The notes under the pieces are model-generated. The model had not been told where the DNA came from, did no database searches, and saw nothing but the letters and a program-made list of their open reading frames with translations. DNA of 64,000 nt from assembly GCA_946800325.1 (NCBI GenBank), contig OX326961.1:13266215-13330214 (forward strand), given 5' to 3'. This document shows, piece by piece, positions 60,159 to 64,000 of this stretch (the stretch's first letter is position 1; each line of letters opens with the position of its first letter). The DNA is from Luzula sylvatica (lineage: Eukaryota; Streptophyta; Magnoliopsida; Poales; Juncaceae). The position numbers were made by a program, and so were the translations under genes.

Positions 60159-61298
60159 TTACTTTGAGAGCCAGTAAATGAAAATAAGAAAAGTACAAAC
60201 CGAAGCAACAATAGAAAGAATTATCGTGTCCATCGATTTCTTCCTCTTTATCGCCGACAAAATATTATTCACCTATTCAAAATAACAAAACAAAAATTGA
60301 TTAAAGCAATAAGAGAAAATATAGGGGGTTATTTGAAAATTTCCCAAAATATAATTTGAATACATACCGTGGGGAGACGGCTCGAAACATTTGCAATTTT
60401 GGAATTGACACCACCGAATGTGGATCGTTGCATAACGAGTGAACCTAATGTTGATTGCGCTTGTGATATCACATTATCCATCTATAAAAGTAAATAAATA
60501 AATAAATTATTATTATGATATTTAAAATATATATGATTTAATTAAAAAAAAACCTGGCCAGAGCTTCGACCAATCGTGGCTTGTTCTTTAAGTAAAGCAA
60601 TTTGATCTGAATCGGTTCCCGATTCCAAATCAAAATTGGATCGGTCAAAATCCCTAAAATCGAGCAAAGAATTGTGCTCTTTCTTGGCTCTCAAGCTAGA
60701 TTTCAATCTATAAAATTCCTGAAAAGAAAATCGGATGTTTGTACTTAATTGAAGTATAATTGGGTCCAATTGGTTGATTGAGGGCAAATTTAGGCGGAAT
60801 TGAGAGTTTATTGCATTGATTTTTTGGCAATTTGATCTCAAATTCGGTACAATAATCTAGGTTTAAAGTAGTTATGATATACCTGAGTGAGGTCTTGTAG
60901 AATCTCTTGATGGCGAGTCAGAGTGTGAGAGAGAACTTCAGACCCGCCTGAGGAAACCCAAGTTTGCATTTGTGAATTGACTTGTTGCAATTGCTTCAAG
61001 AGTCGTTCAATGTTGGATTCTATCTCGCTCTCTGAACCATCCGATTTCATCGATACCAGCTTCCTGTACGTGTTCATCTGATCGTCTAGTTGAGCTTCAA
61101 GCTTTCTCGCCTGAACAAAAGAGGAAAAAAGATCATACTTTCATCACCCAATTACGAATTTAGCCACAATTGAAGATGAAATGACAGATCGATTGACAAA
61201 CACGAAATAATCAACAAAACCGATCGAAAAGGGCGAGACGGCGGCACAAAACGGTAGTGTACCTGTTTGCGAAGGGCGTCCCATGACGACGCCTCCAT
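60159..61298 (-). CDS. GOS1: Golgi Qb-SNARE GOS1 (GOS11/GOS12)
   Basis: Five minus-strand exons (61298-61263, 61110-60883, 60718-60554, 60481-60368, 60272-60159) join in frame to 218 residues, against about 223 for Arabidopsis GOS11. GOS1/GS28 is a tail-anchored Qb-SNARE for fusion within and towards the Golgi. The N-terminal three-helix region starts MEASSWDALRKQARKLEAQLDDQM and continues through WVSSGGSEVLSHTLTRHQEILQDLTQEFYRLKSSL. The SNARE motif covers about residues 130-190 and includes ALLKEQATIGRSSGQMDNVI and STFGGVNSKIANVSSRLPTVN. A C-terminal membrane anchor (IILSIVASVCTFLIFIYWL) ends three residues before the stop. All motifs are complete. Confidence 0.95.
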
Positions 61299-64000
61299 GT
61301 TTACTGATCCGGTATGGAGATCTACCGACAAAGATCAGATCTTTCTTTTCTTGCTTATTCTTCTTCGTGCGCTTGGAATTGAGTACGGGACAACAATGGT
61401 TGGTAATGGAGAGGGTCAACAACATGGGCGGATGGTAATAACGGGTTTGTCAACGTCTCGGATTCGGGTATAATTTTTACTAGAAGACCCGATCCATTAA
61501 TATAGGGTGAATTAGGAGCCCAATATTGTCCGATTTAACCGTAATCGAATTTGCAAAATATATGTGTTTGAATAAAACATGAAAATCTTTTTTAGGAATA
61601 CGATAAACACTTTTATATGTAAATATAAATACAAAATACAGATAAAATTTATTTAGATATTGACGCAAGGTTATTATGATGAGAATTTTACTTTAAATCG
61701 TTCAGAGAAGAATCGAATCGGATCTTAAAATCGTATTTTGAATCGTAAGATTTTATGGAAAAAAAAAATTAACTAGAAAGCAAATCTAACGAACATAATT
61801 TTTTAAATAAAATAATATAATTTAATTGATAGTGTATAATTTTCATTTGAATGTTTTATATCATATAACATACATTATAAATAAACAAAATAATAAATTA
61901 TCCGTTTCGACGCAGATGTTAACCACAACCAACAATTTGTAAGGATTAATCAAATTAGTGTTATGTTATACAAAATTCAAATTCGAATTAATCAAACTAC
62001 GATAAAAAAAAAAAAAATTATACAAAAATAAGCTAAGTAATGATAAAATAAAGAATATATGTCCGACTTGAATCGTTTTGTCAAGTTTGAGTCGTAGAAT
62101 CATAAAATTCTCAGACTTGAGTCGAAATTTCGACAATTATGTTATTGACGTTATCATATGCTAATATTGATTAGAGGGTATTTATGGTGTCTTCACAAAG
62201 TCTATATTTTATCATGCGAATTTCAAAAATAATTAATTGGATGAATTAACAATTCAACCAACCGTCCCATAGTTTGGATGGTTAGGTGTTTTGGCACATA
62301 ATTCATAAATTGTGAGTTCGAGTCCAATTGGTATTATATAAAATTTGAATTAAAAAAAAATGAACTCCTAAAAAAAATTAACAATTCAACTGACATCAAA
62401 TTTACATGTAAATATGGATTAAAAATAAATTCACACATATGTATATATGTATATATGTTTATTAATATGTTGACATTAGCAGTTAATTCATATTTTTAAT
62501 TAGATTGATGATTAACCCCCCCTAATCATTTTTAGAATTCACGTCAAAAATGGTGTTGAGGGTTTGTGAGGGCAAAATATAATTTATGTCTTGTTTATAC
62601 ATGTATCGTCATATTTTATTATTTTTTTTATTTCTTTATGATTTTCTTTGTGTTTATTATTATTATTATTATTATTATTATCTTAGAATATCATGCTTAT
62701 TATAATAAAATGATTTTCTAGTAATTTCGTTTATATATTTGTAAAATGAGTTAATATCATGCTTATTATAATAAAATGATTTTCTAATAATATTTGTAAT
62801 TTTGTAAAGTAATATTAGAGTTAGAATAAGATTTAATATTTACAATGCAATTTGTATATTTTGAATATTTTTTAATAAAGAATATAAAAATATATGTAAT
62901 AATATTCGAAATTAATTTGTATTCGTATTCGAAAATATTGAAAATGTATTCATTCATGTTACATTCCAAACCAAATTTGTATCCACTATAATTTGTATTC
63001 AAAAACTGTATATTACACATTCACTATTCAACCATTTTGCAAATGGACCCATGACTTAAGTGGTTGAACGCATGAATTATACATTCAAATTTTATTAAAA
63101 TTAATGGATGAAAAACATACTTTTTTCCATTTAATAAAATAAAATATTCGACCATTTTTGCTTCGTTTACATTCCTAGACAAAATGTATAAATGTATGCT
63201 CATAATTCTATAATTTAGAATTTGATTCGCATGTATTGATTGCACATGGATTTTAAAAGCCTATTCGATAATAAATACTACATAGATTTGCCAATGAATT
63301 TCGAAAAATCTAAAAATAAAAAGAAAACTGGAAGAAACACTACTTTTATTAGTAAAAAGAAAATAAAGAGATGCTATTTGAAAATAATTTCATATAAAAA
63401 ATAAAGAAGTATGTACTTTTGTTGTAGTAAAAATAAAAATATTTATTTGTTTGTATTTTTTTATTGGATACAAATTACTTTTTTGTTGTTGTCCTAATTG
63501 GATTTTGTGTCGATAGAAATGACTTATTTATGAGAATATACGAAAGCCTACCATCACCGAGATGGGTTTATTTTGCTTATTATTTTCCAAGCCCATTATT
63601 TATCTTTCTTAGACAAGCCTTGAATATTGAGATATTGGCTTTGTGAAGAAAAATAATAAAAGCCCAAATCATAATAAACATACAAGAAAATAGAACTTCA
63701 AACTTTGTTCACAAAATATTCAGGTTTCCAAGGCCCTGAAAATTTGAATTTTGAAGAACAAATCTTTTGGAGCAAAGAGCCAAGCATTAGGTTTGTAATT
63801 CCCCATTTCAATGAAATTAATCAATGCTTGCTCCCTCCCTATTTTCATCAAGCTTGTCTTCTACTAAAAAACACCAATTTACATCTTGATTCCAGGAAAG
63901 ATTTTTGGCTTATTAATTTGAATTTGAATTGTGGTGATTCAATTTTTTCTCTTATTTCCAAATTACTGGTAATAATTGATAGAAACAAGATAACTTCATT
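61299..64000. other. Intergenic region to window end
   Basis: The first 150 bp is the GOS1 leader and promoter. The remainder is AT-rich with a SINE (62259-62375), an ATT trinucleotide run (62656-62681) and a direct repeat TATCATGCTTATTATAATAAAATGATTTTCTA, in pieces, at about 62689 and 62756. From 63700 the sequence is less AT-rich and could be the leader of a gene beyond the window, but no start is evident. Confidence 0.5.
62259..62375 (+). mobile_element. SINE with 15-bp target duplication
   Basis: AATTAACAATTCAAC flanks the unit exactly (62244-62258 and 62376-62390). Inside, a box-A-like TAGTTTGGATGGTTAGG and box B GAGTTCGAGTCC are spaced about 35 bp apart. An A-rich 3' tail follows. It belongs to the same broad class as the unit at 818 (GAGTTCGAATC...TTGGTAT(T)), and both share TTGGTATT after box B. 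Confidence 0.8.

Overview
This is a nuclear DNA window from a flowering plant, most likely a eudicot. The evidence is AT-rich DNA, short exons split by small AT-rich GT-AG introns, seven recognisable plant genes, two nuclear tRNA genes, and intergenic space filled with simple repeats and small plant-type transposons. There is no operon structure and no bacterial signal. The genus cannot be named from the sequence.

Layout. 1-3141 is intergenic (SINE-like insertion, TA microsatellite). 3142-5087 (-) is an IRX14-type GT43 xylan glycosyltransferase. 5088-12782 is a repeat field: CT and AT microsatellites, a diverged 2.6-kb-spaced duplication, a SINE with a 16-bp target duplication, a Helitron 3' end, a hAT-like element with exact 169-bp tandem copies, and a foldback element. 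12783-15078 (-) is a 12-exon small-RNA-degrading nuclease (SDN). 15079-24965 is intergenic with two more Helitron-type ends and a long-TIR MITE. 24966-27118 (+) is a plant-type asparaginase; 27533-28678 (-) is a secreted leucine-rich-repeat protein converging on it. 30953-31025 is tRNA-Val(TAC). 31974-33158 holds weak genic traces. 33403-35681 is a 2.3-kb minisatellite with higher-order structure. 36887-38986 carries coding-like fragments of an unrecognised gene. 39131-39999 is a retroposed GC-rich element with a 14-bp target duplication. 41616-41688 is a second tRNA-Val(TAC). 42656-45116 (-) is plastid 3-phosphoglycerate dehydrogenase. 45327-45926 is a 600-bp hAT-type element with an exact 8-bp duplication. 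50368-52282 is a TIR-bounded segment with genic-looking content. 52883-53716 (-) is temperature-induced lipocalin. About 54553-56522 is a decayed hAT transposon with transposase remains. 58721-59056 (+) is a small intronless basic protein with an upstream E2F-like site. 60159-61298 (-) is the Golgi Qb-SNARE GOS1. The right end is intergenic with another SINE.

The host genes are unrelated housekeeping or stress genes (xylan synthesis, small-RNA turnover, asparagine breakdown, plastid serine synthesis, lipid protection, Golgi trafficking); nothing suggests a cluster. All complete spliced models given here stay in frame from ATG to stop, so they should be reliable at exon level. UTRs and transcription starts are not determined. 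The least explained features are the 38-bp minisatellite array, the coding-like fragments at 36.9-39.0 kb and the TIR element at 50.4-52.3 kb.
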